A DNA stretch of 64,000 bases from the NCBI GenBank assembly GCA_024231975.1, contig JAAEQB010000111.1:1-64000 (forward strand). Direction: 5' to 3'. Below, piece after piece: positions 52,570-63,761 of the stretch. The notes below the pieces were generated by a model, which saw nothing but the letters and a program-made list of their open reading frames with translations, was not told the origin of the DNA and did not search any database. Position numbers and translations under genes: made by a program. Every line of letters starts with the position of its first letter. The stretch's first letter is position 1. The DNA comes from Allobosea sp. GTDB lineage: Bacteria > Pseudomonadota > Alphaproteobacteria > Rhizobiales > Beijerinckiaceae.

Positions 52570-54306
52570 TCAGGCCGGCTTCTGCGGCAAAGCGAGGCTA
52601 TAGCCGGCGGCCCGGCCGGGCTGCTCCTCGGCCGGTTGCTCTTCGACCTTGCGCAGCCTGGTGTCCCGGAGTTCATCGGCGGCTTCGAGGATCGGATAGG
52701 CGATCGAGGTGATGTGGCCGTGGATGCGCTTCAGGTCGCGCAGCACGTCGAGATGGATCGAGGAGGTCTCCAGCGACTCGGTCACTCCGCTGCGCAGGCG
52801 CTCGTAATGCTTCTCGGTCGCGATGCGCTCGGCGACGCGCATCGCGCTCTTCTCGTCGAAGAGCTGGCGGGCGAGGCCGATGTCGCGCGTGGCCAGCACG
52901 TTGAGCGCCAGCTGCAGGCTGTGGCTGACCCGCGCATGGAAATCGCGGATCTCGGCGAGGCCGTCCTCGGAGAAGCGATAGCGCTTGCGGATCTTCTTCT
53001 CGGCGAGCTCGCGCAGGTTCTTGTCGATGATGTCGCCGATATGCTCGAGATTGGTGGTCGCCGTGATGATCTCGAACAGGCGCCGGCTGTCCTCCTCGCC
53101 GAGCGGACGGCGCGAGAGCTTGACGAGATAAAGCTTGATCGCCTCGTGGATCGTGTCGACGCCGTCGTCCGCGGCCGCGATCTCGCGTGAGAGGGCGAGC
53201 TTGTCCTGCTCCAGCAGGACCTGCAGGTCCTTCAGCATGGCACCGACGCGGTCGCCGAGATGCAGCGTCTCGCGCATCGCGCTGGCAAGGGCTTCGGGCG
53301 GGCTGTCGAGCAGGCCGGGGTCGAGATAGAGCGGCCGGATGCGCTGCTCGGCTTCGGGCTTGGCCGGGGTCAGGCGCGTGACCAGCGCCGCGATCGGCTT
53401 GACGAAGGGCAGGAAGGCGATGGCGCCGATGATGTTCAGCGCCAGATGGATCTCGACCGCCAGGCGTGATGGGTCATGCGACAGCGCCGAGAACCAGCCG
53501 GAGAGCGGCTTGGCGAAGGGGATGACGACCAGCGCGATCAGGATGCGCGTCAAGAGGTTGGCGAGCGCGACGCGGCGCTGCACCACCGGTGCGCCGAGCT
53601 GGTCGAGCACCGGCACCAGCGCGTTGCCGAGATTGGCGCCGACGATCAGGATCAGCGCGGTCGGCGCCGGGAACAGCCCGCCGGCCCAGAACGAGGCGAT
53701 CAGCAGGACGATGGCGAGGCTGGAATGGGTCAGCCAGGTCGCCGCGACGGTGATTCCGACGGCGAGCAGCGGCTCGCTCGCCAGCGCCTCGAACACCGAG
53801 CGGAACACGGGCGATTGCGCCAGCGGCGCCGAGGCAGTCTTGAGCTCGGCGAGCGAGAGCAGGATCAGGCCGATGCCGACGATCAGGCGCCCGATATTGC
53901 GGGCCCGGTTCATCGCCTCGTTGGCGAGATAGAGCGCGACGCCGACGGCAAGGCAGGCGCCCCAGAGCCAGCCGAGCTCGAAGGAGACCAGGAAGGCGGC
54001 GAGCGCCGTGCCGACATTGGCGCCGAGCAGCACGGCGAAGGCCATGGGCAGGCCGATCAGCGCCTGGCCGGCGAAGGAGGAGAGCAGTAGCGTCGTCGCC
54101 GTCGAGCTCTGCAGGATCAGCGTCACCACCGCCCCGCTCGCCATCGCCGAGACGCGATTGCCGGCGAAGCGGGCGAGGCCCTGCCGCAGCGAGGGACCGA
54201 AAGCCCGCGTCGCGCCCGTTCGCACCAGCCTGACCGCCCAGATCAGCAGCGCCACCGAACCGGCGAGGTGGATCAGGATGGCGGTGGTGCTCTCGGCGGT
54301 GGTCAT
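52570..54306 (-). CDS. Na/phosphate cotransporter (NptA/PNaS) with PhoU-like domain
   Basis: A 578-residue membrane protein. The two inverted transport repeats carry LQSSTATT near residue 65 and THSSLAIV near residue 195 (the second with His in place of the usual Gln). GANVGTALAAFLVSFE and GANLGNALVPVL are paired re-entrant motifs. From about residue 340 a soluble helical PhoU-like domain follows (SAMRETLHLGDRVGAMLKDL, TTNLEHIGDIIDKNLREL). It probably imports phosphate with sodium. It is monocistronic; 433 bp separate it from the thiolase gene. Confidence 0.92.
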   Translation of the reverse strand: MTTAESTTAILIHLAGSVALLIWAVRLVRTGATRAFGPSLRQGLARFAGNRVSAMASGAVVTLILQSSTATTLLLSSFAGQALIGLPMAFAVLLGANVGTALAAFLVSFELGWLWGACLAVGVALYLANEAMNRARNIGRLIVGIGLILLSLAELKTASAPLAQSPVFRSVFEALASEPLLAVGITVAATWLTHSSLAIVLLIASFWAGGLFPAPTALILIVGANLGNALVPVLDQLGAPVVQRRVALANLLTRILIALVVIPFAKPLSGWFSALSHDPSRLAVEIHLALNIIGAIAFLPFVKPIAALVTRLTPAKPEAEQRIRPLYLDPGLLDSPPEALASAMRETLHLGDRVGAMLKDLQVLLEQDKLALSREIAAADDGVDTIHEAIKLYLVKLSRRPLGEEDSRRLFEIITATTNLEHIGDIIDKNLRELAEKKIRKRYRFSEDGLAEIRDFHARVSHSLQLALNVLATRDIGLARQLFDEKSAMRVAERIATEKHYERLRSGVTESLETSSIHLDVLRDLKRIHGHITSIAYPILEAADELRDTRLRKVEEQPAEEQPGRAAGYSLALPQKPA

Positions 54307-54594
54307 CGTGGGAAGGGCGCTCCTTCAGGCGGGAATCGGAGAGGTCAAGCGGCGGATTATGACGCCAAATTCATTAGCCGTCTTATGAAATCGGCGGCGA
54401 AAAGGGTCGACTTTGGCATGCGTTCTGATCGGAATGGCGGGAATGGTCGATGGGCGACCGCACCTGTTCCAACGGCGACGGGCCGCAACGTCGGAACAGC
54501 CACCGGCAAACGCCAGCGAAGCGCGTCTTCTAGTCGGTCAGTGTGGAGGAATTGCGATCGGAGCGTGTTGCTCTGCCTGATCACCCTCGACCTG

Positions 54595-54708
54595 GTCGTC
54601 CCGGGCGCAGCGAAGCTAAGACCCGGGACCCATGCCTGGACCTCTTTCAGGAAAGCTCAGGCATGGATCCCGGATCGGCGCGGCCTCTGGCCGCTTGTCC
54701 GGGATGAC
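54595..54708. repeat. Dispersed palindromic repeat in 433-bp gene-free gap
   Basis: Imperfect inverted arms of about 50 bp, beginning GTCGTCCCGGGCGCAG on the left and, reading the complement, GTCATCCCGGACAAGCGG on the right, with CCATGCCTG near both centres. I recognise the type as a common Hyphomicrobiales intergenic mosaic repeat. The rest of 54307-54739 shows AT-rich sequence near 54355-54390, probably the promoter of the phosphate transporter gene, and no gene I can support. Confidence 0.75.
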
Positions 54709-54739
54709 CCGGATTAGGTGTTTTGTGGGTGCGTGCGCC

Positions 54740-55921
54740 TCAGAGACGCTCGACCGCCAGCGCGATGCCCTGGCCGCCGCCGATGCACATGGTGATCAGG
54801 CCGTAGCGACCGCCGGTGCGGCGCAGATGCGAGAGCGCCTTGACGATCAGGATCGCGCCGGTCGCGCCGACCGGGTGGCCGAGCGCGATCGCGCCGCCAT
54901 CGGGATTGGTGCGGGCCGGATCGAGGCCGAGCTCGCGCGAGACGGCGAGCGCCTGCGCGGCGAAGGCCTCGTTCGATTCGACGACGGCGAAATCGCCGAT
55001 CGACAGCCCGGTCCGCTTCAGCAGTGCCCGCACGGCCGGGATCGGGCCGATGCCCATCAGCCCCGGCTCGACGCCGGCATGGGCATAGCCGACGATGCGG
55101 GCGAGCGGCGTCATGCCGCCGGCCTTGGCGCGCCGCTCGGAGGCGAGGGCGATCGCCGCGGCGCCGTCATTGATGCCCGAAGCGTTGCCGGCGGTGACGC
55201 TGCCGCCCTTCTTGAACACCGTCGGCAGCTTGGCCAGACTCTCCGGCGTCGTCTCCGGCTTGGGGTATTCGTCGGTGGCGAAGGCAATTTGCGCGCGCCC
55301 CTTGGTCACCTCGATCGGCAGGATCTGGTCGGCGAAGCGGCCCTCGCTGATGGCGACGCCGGCCCGGCGCTGGCTCTCGGCGGCGAAGGCGTCCTGGTCG
55401 TCGCGCGAGATGCCGTATTTCTCGGCGACGTTCTCGGCTGTGATGCCCATGATGCCGTTGCCGAACGGGTCGGTCAGCACGCCGGTGAGGCCGTCGAGCA
55501 TGGTGGTGTCGCCGAGGCGCTGGCCGAAGCGGGCGACGGTGAGGTGGTGCGGGGCGCGGCTCATCACCTCGGCGCCGCCGGCGAGCGCGGTCTCGGCGTC
55601 GCCGAGCATGATCGACTGGGCGGCGGAGACGATCGCCTGCACGCCCGAGCCGCAGAGCCGGTTCAGCGTCAGCGCCGGTGTCTCGACCGGGATGCCGGCC
55701 TCGACCGCCGCGACGCGGGCGAGATAGGCGTCCTGCGGACCGGTTGGGATGACGTTGCCGAAGACGATATGGCCGACCTCGCCGGGTTCGAGCTTCGCCC
55801 GCCGCAGTGCCTCTCCGGCGACGAGTCCGCCCAGCGCCGCGGGAGCATGGCCGGAAAGCGAGCCGCCGAAGCTGCCGATCGCGCTGCGGGCCGCGCCGAC
55901 GATGACGACGGATTCGGTCAT
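54740..55921 (-). CDS. Acetyl-CoA acetyltransferase (thiolase)
   Basis: A 393-residue thiolase II. The nucleophile Cys90 lies in LNRLCGSGVQAI, with VESNEAFAAQALAV, GGAIALGHPVGATGA and CIGGGQGIALAVERL giving the other catalytic Asn, His and Cys. It condenses or cleaves acetoacetyl-CoA or a related 3-ketoacyl-CoA in the cytoplasm. Its start overlaps the transglutaminase-like gene as ATGA. The nearby carboxylase operon could feed it. Confidence 0.95.
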   Translation of the reverse strand: MTESVVIVGAARSAIGSFGGSLSGHAPAALGGLVAGEALRRAKLEPGEVGHIVFGNVIPTGPQDAYLARVAAVEAGIPVETPALTLNRLCGSGVQAIVSAAQSIMLGDAETALAGGAEVMSRAPHHLTVARFGQRLGDTTMLDGLTGVLTDPFGNGIMGITAENVAEKYGISRDDQDAFAAESQRRAGVAISEGRFADQILPIEVTKGRAQIAFATDEYPKPETTPESLAKLPTVFKKGGSVTAGNASGINDGAAAIALASERRAKAGGMTPLARIVGYAHAGVEPGLMGIGPIPAVRALLKRTGLSIGDFAVVESNEAFAAQALAVSRELGLDPARTNPDGGAIALGHPVGATGAILIVKALSHLRRTGGRYGLITMCIGGGQGIALAVERL

Positions 55922-56607
55922 GACTGTTCTCCCGGGACGGATTTCGGTTGGGACTTGCCGGCGAGGGCGGCGCGCTCGGCCGCCATCGCCGTGATCAGGC
56001 GAGGATAGGCTTGCTGCATCGCATCGCGAAAGGCTTCGAACGGCATCTCGTCATGATCCCTGCGGTCGAGCACATAGTCCATGTGCTGGCGGCCTGCCGC
56101 GTCGAAGGGCTGGAAGATCGAATCCGTGCTGCCGTCGAAATCGAGTGGCTCGACCTCGAAGCGGGCGCAAAAGGCAAGGTCGAAGGCCGGCGTCGCTTTG
56201 ACCCAGCGCCCTTCGAGATGGAGCAGCGTGTAGGCGTGCCAGCGGAAGACGTCGGTGCCCATCAGGTCGAGGATGCGCGGCGACGCCAGGTGGTTGCGCA
56301 CATCGGCGAAGCCGACGCGGGCCGGAATGCCGCCGGCGCGGCAAACCGCGGCGAGCGTCACCGCCTTGGGCACGCAGAACGAGCCCTTCGCCTCCAGGCA
56401 GCGTGAGGCGACGAAGATGTCGCGCTCGATGCCGAAATAGCGCAGGTCGTAGGGGATCGCGTCGCGGACAGCGTAGTAGAGCCGCACGGCACGGTAGCGA
56501 TCCGGGCTGCTGCCGGCATGCCGCTCGACGAAGGCGCGGATCGCCGGCGCATTGGCATCGATGAAGGGCGTCGCCTTCAACGCCCCGGCGAGCCTGTCGT
56601 CGCTCAT
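55918..56607 (-). CDS. Transglutaminase-like cysteine-protease-fold protein
   Basis: A 229-residue soluble protein with a transglutaminase core triad: Cys78 (KGSFCVPKAVTLAAVCRAGG), His124 (FRWHAYTLLHLEG) and Asp143 (KATPAFDLAF). It has no signal peptide. The family covers peptidases and amide-forming enzymes; the substrate here is not readable. Translational coupling with a thiolase (4-bp overlap) is unusual and suggests a shared task. Confidence 0.85.
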   Translation of the reverse strand: MSDDRLAGALKATPFIDANAPAIRAFVERHAGSSPDRYRAVRLYYAVRDAIPYDLRYFGIERDIFVASRCLEAKGSFCVPKAVTLAAVCRAGGIPARVGFADVRNHLASPRILDLMGTDVFRWHAYTLLHLEGRWVKATPAFDLAFCARFEVEPLDFDGSTDSIFQPFDAAGRQHMDYVLDRRDHDEMPFEAFRDAMQQAYPRLITAMAAERAALAGKSQPKSVPGEQS

Positions 56608-56653
56608 CGCTCACACCTTTTCAAGCTGGTCGCACCGATGGCAGGCACGGGCG

Positions 56654-56805
56654 ACCCCTCCCCCTTGCGGGGAGGGGCAGGGGTGGGGGGCGCAAAGGCG
56701 GAGCGCTTTGCCGTCCCTGGGTGCGATCGCCTGCTACGGGCTGTCGCTCGCCCGGTCGTTCGCCCCCCATCCCCATTCCCTTCCCCGCAAGGGGGAAGGG
56801 AGGCA
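56654..56805. repeat. GC-rich double-hairpin repeat element, copy 2
   Basis: Same end hairpins as the element at 29119-29270: CCCCTCCCC-CTTGC-GGGGAGGGG (56655-56677) and CCCTTCCCC-GCAAG-GGGGAAGGG (56778-56800), with an unrelated middle of about 100 bp. It fills most of the 245-bp gap between two minus-strand operons and could act as a terminator for the upstream one. Confidence 0.85.
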
Positions 56806-56852
56806 CTTTGGCCGGCAGCCGCTCGCTTGGAATGAACCGGACAGGCATGAGC

Positions 56853-57461
56853 CTACGCTCCGCTGCGCCGATGCTGCAGCCGCCAGGCGATCTGCGGCAG
56901 GCGGTCGGCGCCGAAGAAGCCCTCGCCGTCCAGCGTGACGAAGGGCACGCCGGTGATGTTGGCCGCGCAGGCTTCCTCGATCGCTTCGCCGAGGCGCTGG
57001 CGGCCCTCGGCCCCGTCGATCATGGCGCGGATCACCTCCGACGTCTCGCCTGCGAGGCAGGGCAAAGCGGCGAGCACGGCCGGGTCGGCGATGTTCTCGC
57101 CCTTCGCGAAGAAGGCTTCGAAGATCTCGCTCGCCAAGCGTAACCCGTCCTGCGGCCGCGTCGCGGTCCAGGCGTGGTAGAGCCGGCCGGCGAGATGGGC
57201 GGAGATCTGCAGCGGCTCAGGGACGCGGAAGGGCAGGCCGAAAAATTCGGCCGAGCGGGTCACGTCCTCAAGGAAATAACGGCGTCGCGCCGGCTTCTCC
57301 AGCGGGTTGACGACGCCCTGCTGCTTGAACACCGCCCAGAGCAAGATCGGCCGTAGCTCCAGCGTCCGGCCATGCTCTTCCGCCAGTCGCGCCAGCGGAC
57401 GAAGCGCGAAATAGGAATAGGGCGAGGCGAAATCGAGATAGAGGCGCAGCGCTCCCGGCAT
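56853..57461 (-). CDS. 2-hydroxychromene-2-carboxylate isomerase family (DsbA/GST-kappa)
   Basis: A 202-residue protein of the DsbA-like, GST-kappa fold. YLDFASPYSYFALRPLARLA carries the Ser13 of HCCA isomerases in place of a CxxC, and ITGVPFVTLDGEGFFGADRL is the C-terminal cis-Pro block. Classical members isomerise a chromene carboxylate with glutathione during naphthalene breakdown; many relatives act on unknown substrates. It is the last gene of the carboxylase operon, 3 bp behind the carboxyltransferase, so glutathione-dependent isomerisation of an acyl intermediate is possible (inference). Confidence 0.85.
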   Translation of the reverse strand: MPGALRLYLDFASPYSYFALRPLARLAEEHGRTLELRPILLWAVFKQQGVVNPLEKPARRRYFLEDVTRSAEFFGLPFRVPEPLQISAHLAGRLYHAWTATRPQDGLRLASEIFEAFFAKGENIADPAVLAALPCLAGETSEVIRAMIDGAEGRQRLGEAIEEACAANITGVPFVTLDGEGFFGADRLPQIAWRLQHRRSGA

Positions 57462-57464
57462 CGG

Positions 57465-59072
57465 TCAGAACCTGAAGACGCCGTAGCCGGGCGGGCCGAG
57501 CGGGGCATTCAGCGAGGCCGAGATCGCCACGCCCAAGGCATTGCGGGTGTCGAGCGGGTCGATGATGCCGTCGTCCCAGAGCTCTGAGGTCGAGTAGTAA
57601 GCCGAGAGCTGCTCCTGATAGGCCTTGCGCGTCTCCTCCCAGAGCTGGTCGATCGCGCTCTGGTCGACCGTGCCGCCATTGCGCTTCATCTGGTTGGCCT
57701 TGACCTCGGCCAGCGTGTTCGCTGCCTGGTCGCCGCCCATCACGCCGATCTGGTGGTTCGGCCAGGAGAACAGGAAGCGCCCGTCGAAGGCGCGCCCGCA
57801 CATGCCGTAATTGCCGGCGCCGAAGGAGCCGTTGCACATCACCGTGAATTTCGGCACCCGCGAGCAGCTCTGCGCCATGATCATCTTGGCGCCATCCTTG
57901 GTGATGCCGCGGCGCTCGTATTCGCGCCCGACCATGTAGCCGGTGATGTTCTGCAGGAAGACCAGCGGCGTGTTGTTCTGGTTGCAGAGCTCGATGAAGT
58001 GCGCGCCCTTGATCGAGGAATCATTGAAGAGCACGCCGTTATTGGCGAGAATCCCGACCTTGAAGCCCCAGATGTTGGCGAAGCCGCAGACCAGGGTGGT
58101 GCCGTAGTTCGGCTTGTATTCATGGAAGCGGCTGCCATCGACGATGCGGGCGATGATCTCGCGCATGTCGAAGGCCTTCTTGATGTCGTCGGGCACGATC
58201 CCGTAGATCTCGGCGGGATCGTAGAACGGCTCCTCCGGCGCCTCGCGCTGAGGCTCCCAGCGCGGCAGCCGGTCCCATTGCGCGACGATGTCGCGGCCGA
58301 TCTCGATGGCGTGCTCCTCGCTGTCGGCGGGATAGTCGCAGGTACCGGAGACGCTGGTGTGCATCTCGGCGCCGCCAAGCTCCTCGACCGTGACGTCCTC
58401 GCCGGTCGCCGCCTTCACCAGAGGAGGGCCGCCGAGGAAAACCGCACCGGTGCCGCGCACGATGACGCTGTAGTCGGAAAGCCCCGGAATATAGGCGCCG
58501 CCGGCCGTGCAATGGCCGAAGACCAAGGCGAGCTGTTTCACGCCCATCTTCGACAGCATCGACTGATTGCGGAAGATCCGCCCGCCCATATAGCGATCCG
58601 GAAACAGCTCCGACTGGAGCTGCAGGAAGCCGCCGGCGGAATCGCAGAGATGGACGACCGGCAGCCGGTTCTCCATGGCGATGTCGAGGGCGCGGACGAT
58701 CTTCTTGACCGTCAGGGGATACCAGGCGCCGCCCTTTACCGTCGGATCGTCGGCGCGGATCATCACCTCGCGGCCGGAGACTATGCCGATGCCGACGATC
58801 GAGCTGGCCGAGGGCGATTCCCCGCCATAGGCCATGTTGGCGGCGAGCGAGGACAGCTCCAGGAATGGCGTGCCGGGATCGAGCAGCATCTCGATGCGCT
58901 TGCGCTGCGGCATCTTCTGCTGCCTCGCCAGCCGGTCGAGGTCGCGCTGCGGGCGGGCGTGGCGCGCCGCCTCCTGCTTCGCCTTGAACTCGGCGACGAG
59001 GCGGCGGTTGTGCGCCTCGTTGCGGCGGAAATCGGCGGAGGCGGTGTTGATCGAGGATTGCAGTCTGGACAT
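57465..59072 (-). CDS. Acyl-CoA carboxylase carboxyltransferase (beta) subunit
   Basis: A 535-residue carboxyltransferase of the MCC/geranyl-CoA carboxylase (MccB/AtuC) type. HLCDSAGGFLQLQSELFPDR, FGHCTAGGAYIPGLSDYSVI, FLQNITGYMVGREYERRGI and GSFGAGNYGMCGRAFDGRF are diagnostic. It transfers CO2 from biotin to a branched acyl-CoA. ATG 59072 comes 4 bp after the biotin-carrier stop. Whether the acyl group is 3-methylcrotonyl, geranyl or another cannot be told by eye. Confidence 0.93.
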   Translation of the reverse strand: MSRLQSSINTASADFRRNEAHNRRLVAEFKAKQEAARHARPQRDLDRLARQQKMPQRKRIEMLLDPGTPFLELSSLAANMAYGGESPSASSIVGIGIVSGREVMIRADDPTVKGGAWYPLTVKKIVRALDIAMENRLPVVHLCDSAGGFLQLQSELFPDRYMGGRIFRNQSMLSKMGVKQLALVFGHCTAGGAYIPGLSDYSVIVRGTGAVFLGGPPLVKAATGEDVTVEELGGAEMHTSVSGTCDYPADSEEHAIEIGRDIVAQWDRLPRWEPQREAPEEPFYDPAEIYGIVPDDIKKAFDMREIIARIVDGSRFHEYKPNYGTTLVCGFANIWGFKVGILANNGVLFNDSSIKGAHFIELCNQNNTPLVFLQNITGYMVGREYERRGITKDGAKMIMAQSCSRVPKFTVMCNGSFGAGNYGMCGRAFDGRFLFSWPNHQIGVMGGDQAANTLAEVKANQMKRNGGTVDQSAIDQLWEETRKAYQEQLSAYYSTSELWDDGIIDPLDTRNALGVAISASLNAPLGPPGYGVFRF

Positions 59073-59076
59073 CGGG

Positions 59077-59577
59077 TCAGCCTTCCGCCGGAGCCGCGAG
59101 ACGGGCGAGGACGGCGTCCTTGTCGAAGCCTTCGCCCTCGCGGGCCGCGATCTCGGCGATCTCGCCGTCGCGCGGCGCATCGAGTTTCATCTGCAGCTTC
59201 ATGCTTTCGATGGTGACGACGGTCTCGCCGCGCTGGACCTTGTCGCCGACGCGCTTGTGGACCACGACGACGGTGCCCGGCATCGGTGCACGCACGACAT
59301 TGGCGCCGCCACCGGCGGCGGAGGCTTCCGCTGCGGCGTCGCGCCGGCGCAATGCGAAGCTGCGCCCACCCAGCCGGATGATCGCGCCATCGGCGCTGCC
59401 GGCGCGGGCGAAGGCGACCGGCTCGCCGTCCAGCGAGAGCGAGCGACTGCCGTCACCGGCTTCGTCGAGGTTTTCCACGACATGGCGGCGGCCATCGACC
59501 GAGAGGACGAGATGCGGCTGGCGCGCCAGGATGGTGACGTGGTGGAGGGTGCCGTCGAGATCGAGCTTGAGGACCAC
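59077..59577 (-). CDS. Stand-alone biotin carboxyl carrier protein
   Basis: A 166-residue protein. The C-terminal biotinyl domain has RAPMPGTVVVVHKRVGDKVQ and ESMKLQMKLDAPRDG, with Lys127 as the biotin site (Glu-Ser-Met-Lys instead of the common Ala-Met-Lys). The first 90 residues resemble the linker region between carboxylase and carrier in MccA-type fusion proteins. In most acyl-CoA carboxylases of this class the carrier is fused to biotin carboxylase; here it is its own gene, 2 bp behind it. Confidence 0.92.
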   Translation of the reverse strand: MVLKLDLDGTLHHVTILARQPHLVLSVDGRRHVVENLDEAGDGSRSLSLDGEPVAFARAGSADGAIIRLGGRSFALRRRDAAAEASAAGGGANVVRAPMPGTVVVVHKRVGDKVQRGETVVTIESMKLQMKLDAPRDGEIAEIAAREGEGFDKDAVLARLAAPAEG

Positions 59578-59579
59578 CG

Positions 59580-61075
<1,496 letters not shown>

Positions 61076-61079
<4 letters not shown>

Positions 61080-62911
61080 GCGTCGCTCTTGGTCTTGAAG
61101 CCGTGGAGGGGGCCGCCGGGCGCAAGCCAGGCGGCGGGCACCGGCACCGGCAGGCTCATCAGCACCTGCGCCATCGCCTTGCCCTGCGGGTCATGGCGCA
61201 GCGAGGCGATGCCGCCACCGCCGAGCGCGCGATGCATGACGAGGTTGAAGCTGGCGAGGCCCGGCCAGTCGAAGCGCTCGACCTTGCCCTGGACATGGTG
61301 GGCGAAGTGCCGGCTGACCGCCTCCGGCGTCAGCGCGCGCCTGAGCCAGGGCAGGAAGGCGGCATCGCGCGCGATCACGCCGATATTGGCGATGTCGCCC
61401 TTGTCGCCACTGCGGCCGAAGGCGAGGGCGACGAGCGGGACGGCAACCGTCTCGCCAGTAGCCTCCACGACATCCGCGGCTGTGCTGGTGGGCGAGGGCG
61501 CGTTGGTGGCCACCGCTGGGACATGCGCCGGCACCGGTAGGCTCGTCTCGCCGAGGCTGATGGTCGGCTGCAGTTCGGCTTTGTCGATCAGGAAGGAGAA
61601 CAGCCTGATCACCGGCTGCGGCTCGGGTCGGCCGCCGGCGAAGCCGGTCAGGCTCTGCGCCATCGCGGTCGCGGCCGGATAGATCTCGCGTGCGAAGATC
61701 TGCAGCGCCTCCTTGCTCGGATGGCGCACGCCGATCTTGAGCACGACCTCGCGTGCCGCCCGCGCCCTGCTTCCGGCGCCATAGCTCGCTTCGGCGCCGA
61801 GCGTTTCGACCGAGGTTTCTGCGAACTCGGAAAAGCCGGCCTCGCGGATCAATCGTCCGCAGCGGGTGAGGATCGCCCTGGCGACCGCTTCGGCGCGCTC
61901 GGCCGCCTCGTCGCCGACGATCATCATCGTTGCCGTGCAGCGATAGCCGTCGGCATAGGTGGCGCTGACCTTGTAGCTGGCCGAGGGGGCATGCCCGCGC
62001 GCGCCGGAAACCCGGACGCGATCGGGGCCGGAGGCCTCCAGCTGCACCTGCGACCAGTCGCAAGCGACATCCGGCAGCATGTAGGCGGCGGGGTCGCCGA
62101 CCTCGTAGACGATCTGCTCGGCGATGGTCGCCGGGCTGACGCGCCCGCCGGTGCCCTCGGGCTTACCGATCTCGAAGCTTCCATCGGCGCGGCAATCGGC
62201 GAAGGGAAAGCCCATATCGACCCAATCTGCGGCGACCTCGCGCCAGTCGGTGACGATGCCGCCGGTCGCCTGCGCGCCACATTCGAGGATGTGGCCGGCG
62301 AGGCTGCCGGCCGAGAGGCGGTCATAGTCCTCCGGCGTCCAGCCGAATTCATGGATCAGCGGGCCGAGCACCACGGCCGAGTCGACGCAGCGCCCGGTCA
62401 CCACGACATCGGCGCCGGCTGCGAGTGCGGCTGCGATCGGGAAGGCGCCGAGATAGGCGTTGATGCTGGCGGTCCGCTCGGGGAAGGGCGCGCCGGAGAA
62501 CATCTCGGTGATGCCGGCGGCGCGCAGGCGCTCGGCCTCGCCCAAGAGGTCGTCGCCGGTGACGACCGCGACCTTGAGCTCGACGCCGACCTCCTTGAAG
62601 GCGGCGAGCAGCGCGTCGCGGCAGGCTTCCGGATTGACCCCGCCGGCATTGGTGACGACGCGGATGCGCTTCTCCGCGATCTCGCGGGCGAGCGGCTTCA
62701 TCACCAGCGAGACGAAGTCGGTGGCATAGCCGAGCGCCGGGTTCTTCGCCTTCATCCGGGCGAGGATCGACATGGTGATCTCGGCCAGATAGTCGAGCAC
62801 GAGATAGTCGATGCCGCCCTGCCGGACGAGCTGGCGCGGCCCTTCCGGGCTGTCGCCCCAGAAGCCGGCGCCGCAGCCGATGCGGATGCTCTCGCGCATT
62901 GTCGCCCCCAT
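61076..62911 (-). CDS. AtuA-family protein (acyclic terpene utilisation, DUF1446)
   Basis: A 611-residue protein. The first 440 residues are the DUF1446/AtuA domain (IRIGCGAGFWGDSPEGPRQL, DYLAEITMSILARM, VTNAGGVNPEACRDALL, ADVVVTGRCVDSAVVLGPLI). The last 110 residues form the small AtuA-like domain (VALAFGRSGDKGDIANIGVI, FNLVMHRALGGGG). AtuA is required for citronellol and geraniol use in Pseudomonas, but its reaction is not settled. The start could be 62911 or 62899 (MRESIRIG); both lie 5-17 bp after the hydratase stop. Confidence 0.9.
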
Positions 62912-62916
62912 GGCGC

Positions 62917-63699
62917 TCACCGCCCGGTCCAGGCCGGTGGACGCTTTTCGGCAAAGGCGGCGAAGCCCTCGCGCGCATCCTCGGTGCGGGCCATGTTGGC
63001 GAGCATGAACTGGGCGTATTCGAGCGCCGCGTCGGTCGACATCTCCCTGATCTTGGCGAGGCTCTGCTTGCCCAGGCGAATGCCGGTCGGCGACTTGTCG
63101 ACGAGCCGGCCGACCAGCCAGTTCGTCTTGGCATCGAGCTCGCTCGCCGGCACGGCGTAGTTGACGATCGCGCCGGCCTCGGGATCGCCCGCCCGAATGG
63201 TCTCGCCGGTGAGGCAGAGCTCCATCAGCCTGCGATAGGGCAGGACCCGCATCAGATAGGGCAGGATCATCATCGGGAAGAGCCCGACCTTGACCTCGGT
63301 CACCCCGAGCTGAACGTCGTCGCGCGCCACCACGAGATCGCAGGCGCAGACCAGCCCGAAGCCGCCGGCCAGCGCATGGCCGTTGACCCGCGCCACCAGC
63401 GGCAGCCTGCAGGCATCCATCCGGCGCAGCAGCCGGGCGACGTAATGGCGGGGATCGGCCGCCTCGATGGTGAAGGGCGTTCCGTCCGCATTCGGCTTGA
63501 GATCGCCGCCGGCGCAGAAGGCCTTGTCGCCGGCCCCGGTCAGGATGACCGCGCGCACCTCGGGATCGGCCTCGGCCTGGTCGAGCGCGGCGACGATGCC
63601 ATCGGCGACCGCCTCGTTCAGGGCGTTGCGACGACTCTCGCGATTGATCGTGACGACCAGCGCCGCGCCTTCGCGTCGGGTGAGGACCTCTTCGCTCAC
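62917..63699 (-). CDS. Enoyl-CoA hydratase/isomerase family protein
   Basis: A 260-residue crotonase. The oxyanion-hole segments are DKAFCAGGDLKPNA and NGHALAGGFGLVCACDL; LGVTEVKVGLFPMMI carries one catalytic Glu. In the atu and liu pathways the homologous enzyme hydrates the carboxylated product (isohexenylglutaconyl-CoA or methylglutaconyl-CoA). It is the first gene of a six-gene operon in which gaps are -4 to +5 bp, and it diverges from the gene at the right edge. Confidence 0.93.
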   Translation of the reverse strand: MSEEVLTRREGAALVVTINRESRRNALNEAVADGIVAALDQAEADPEVRAVILTGAGDKAFCAGGDLKPNADGTPFTIEAADPRHYVARLLRRMDACRLPLVARVNGHALAGGFGLVCACDLVVARDDVQLGVTEVKVGLFPMMILPYLMRVLPYRRLMELCLTGETIRAGDPEAGAIVNYAVPASELDAKTNWLVGRLVDKSPTGIRLGKQSLAKIREMSTDAALEYAQFMLANMARTEDAREGFAAFAEKRPPAWTGR

Positions 63700-63742
63700 G
63701 ATTCCATCCCTGCGTGGCTCGCTGAGGGAGCCTTCGCCAGAT

Positions 63743-63761
63743 AAATGATTTCAATTCATTT
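63743..63761. promoter_or_regulatory. Inverted repeat in divergent promoter region
   Basis: AAATGA-TTTCAAT-TCATTT lies 44 bp upstream of the hydratase start and is suited to a TetR-type repressor. The 246-bp gap 63700-63945 also has GCGC-TTGAA-GCGC (63782-63794). I see no gene in it. Confidence 0.5.
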
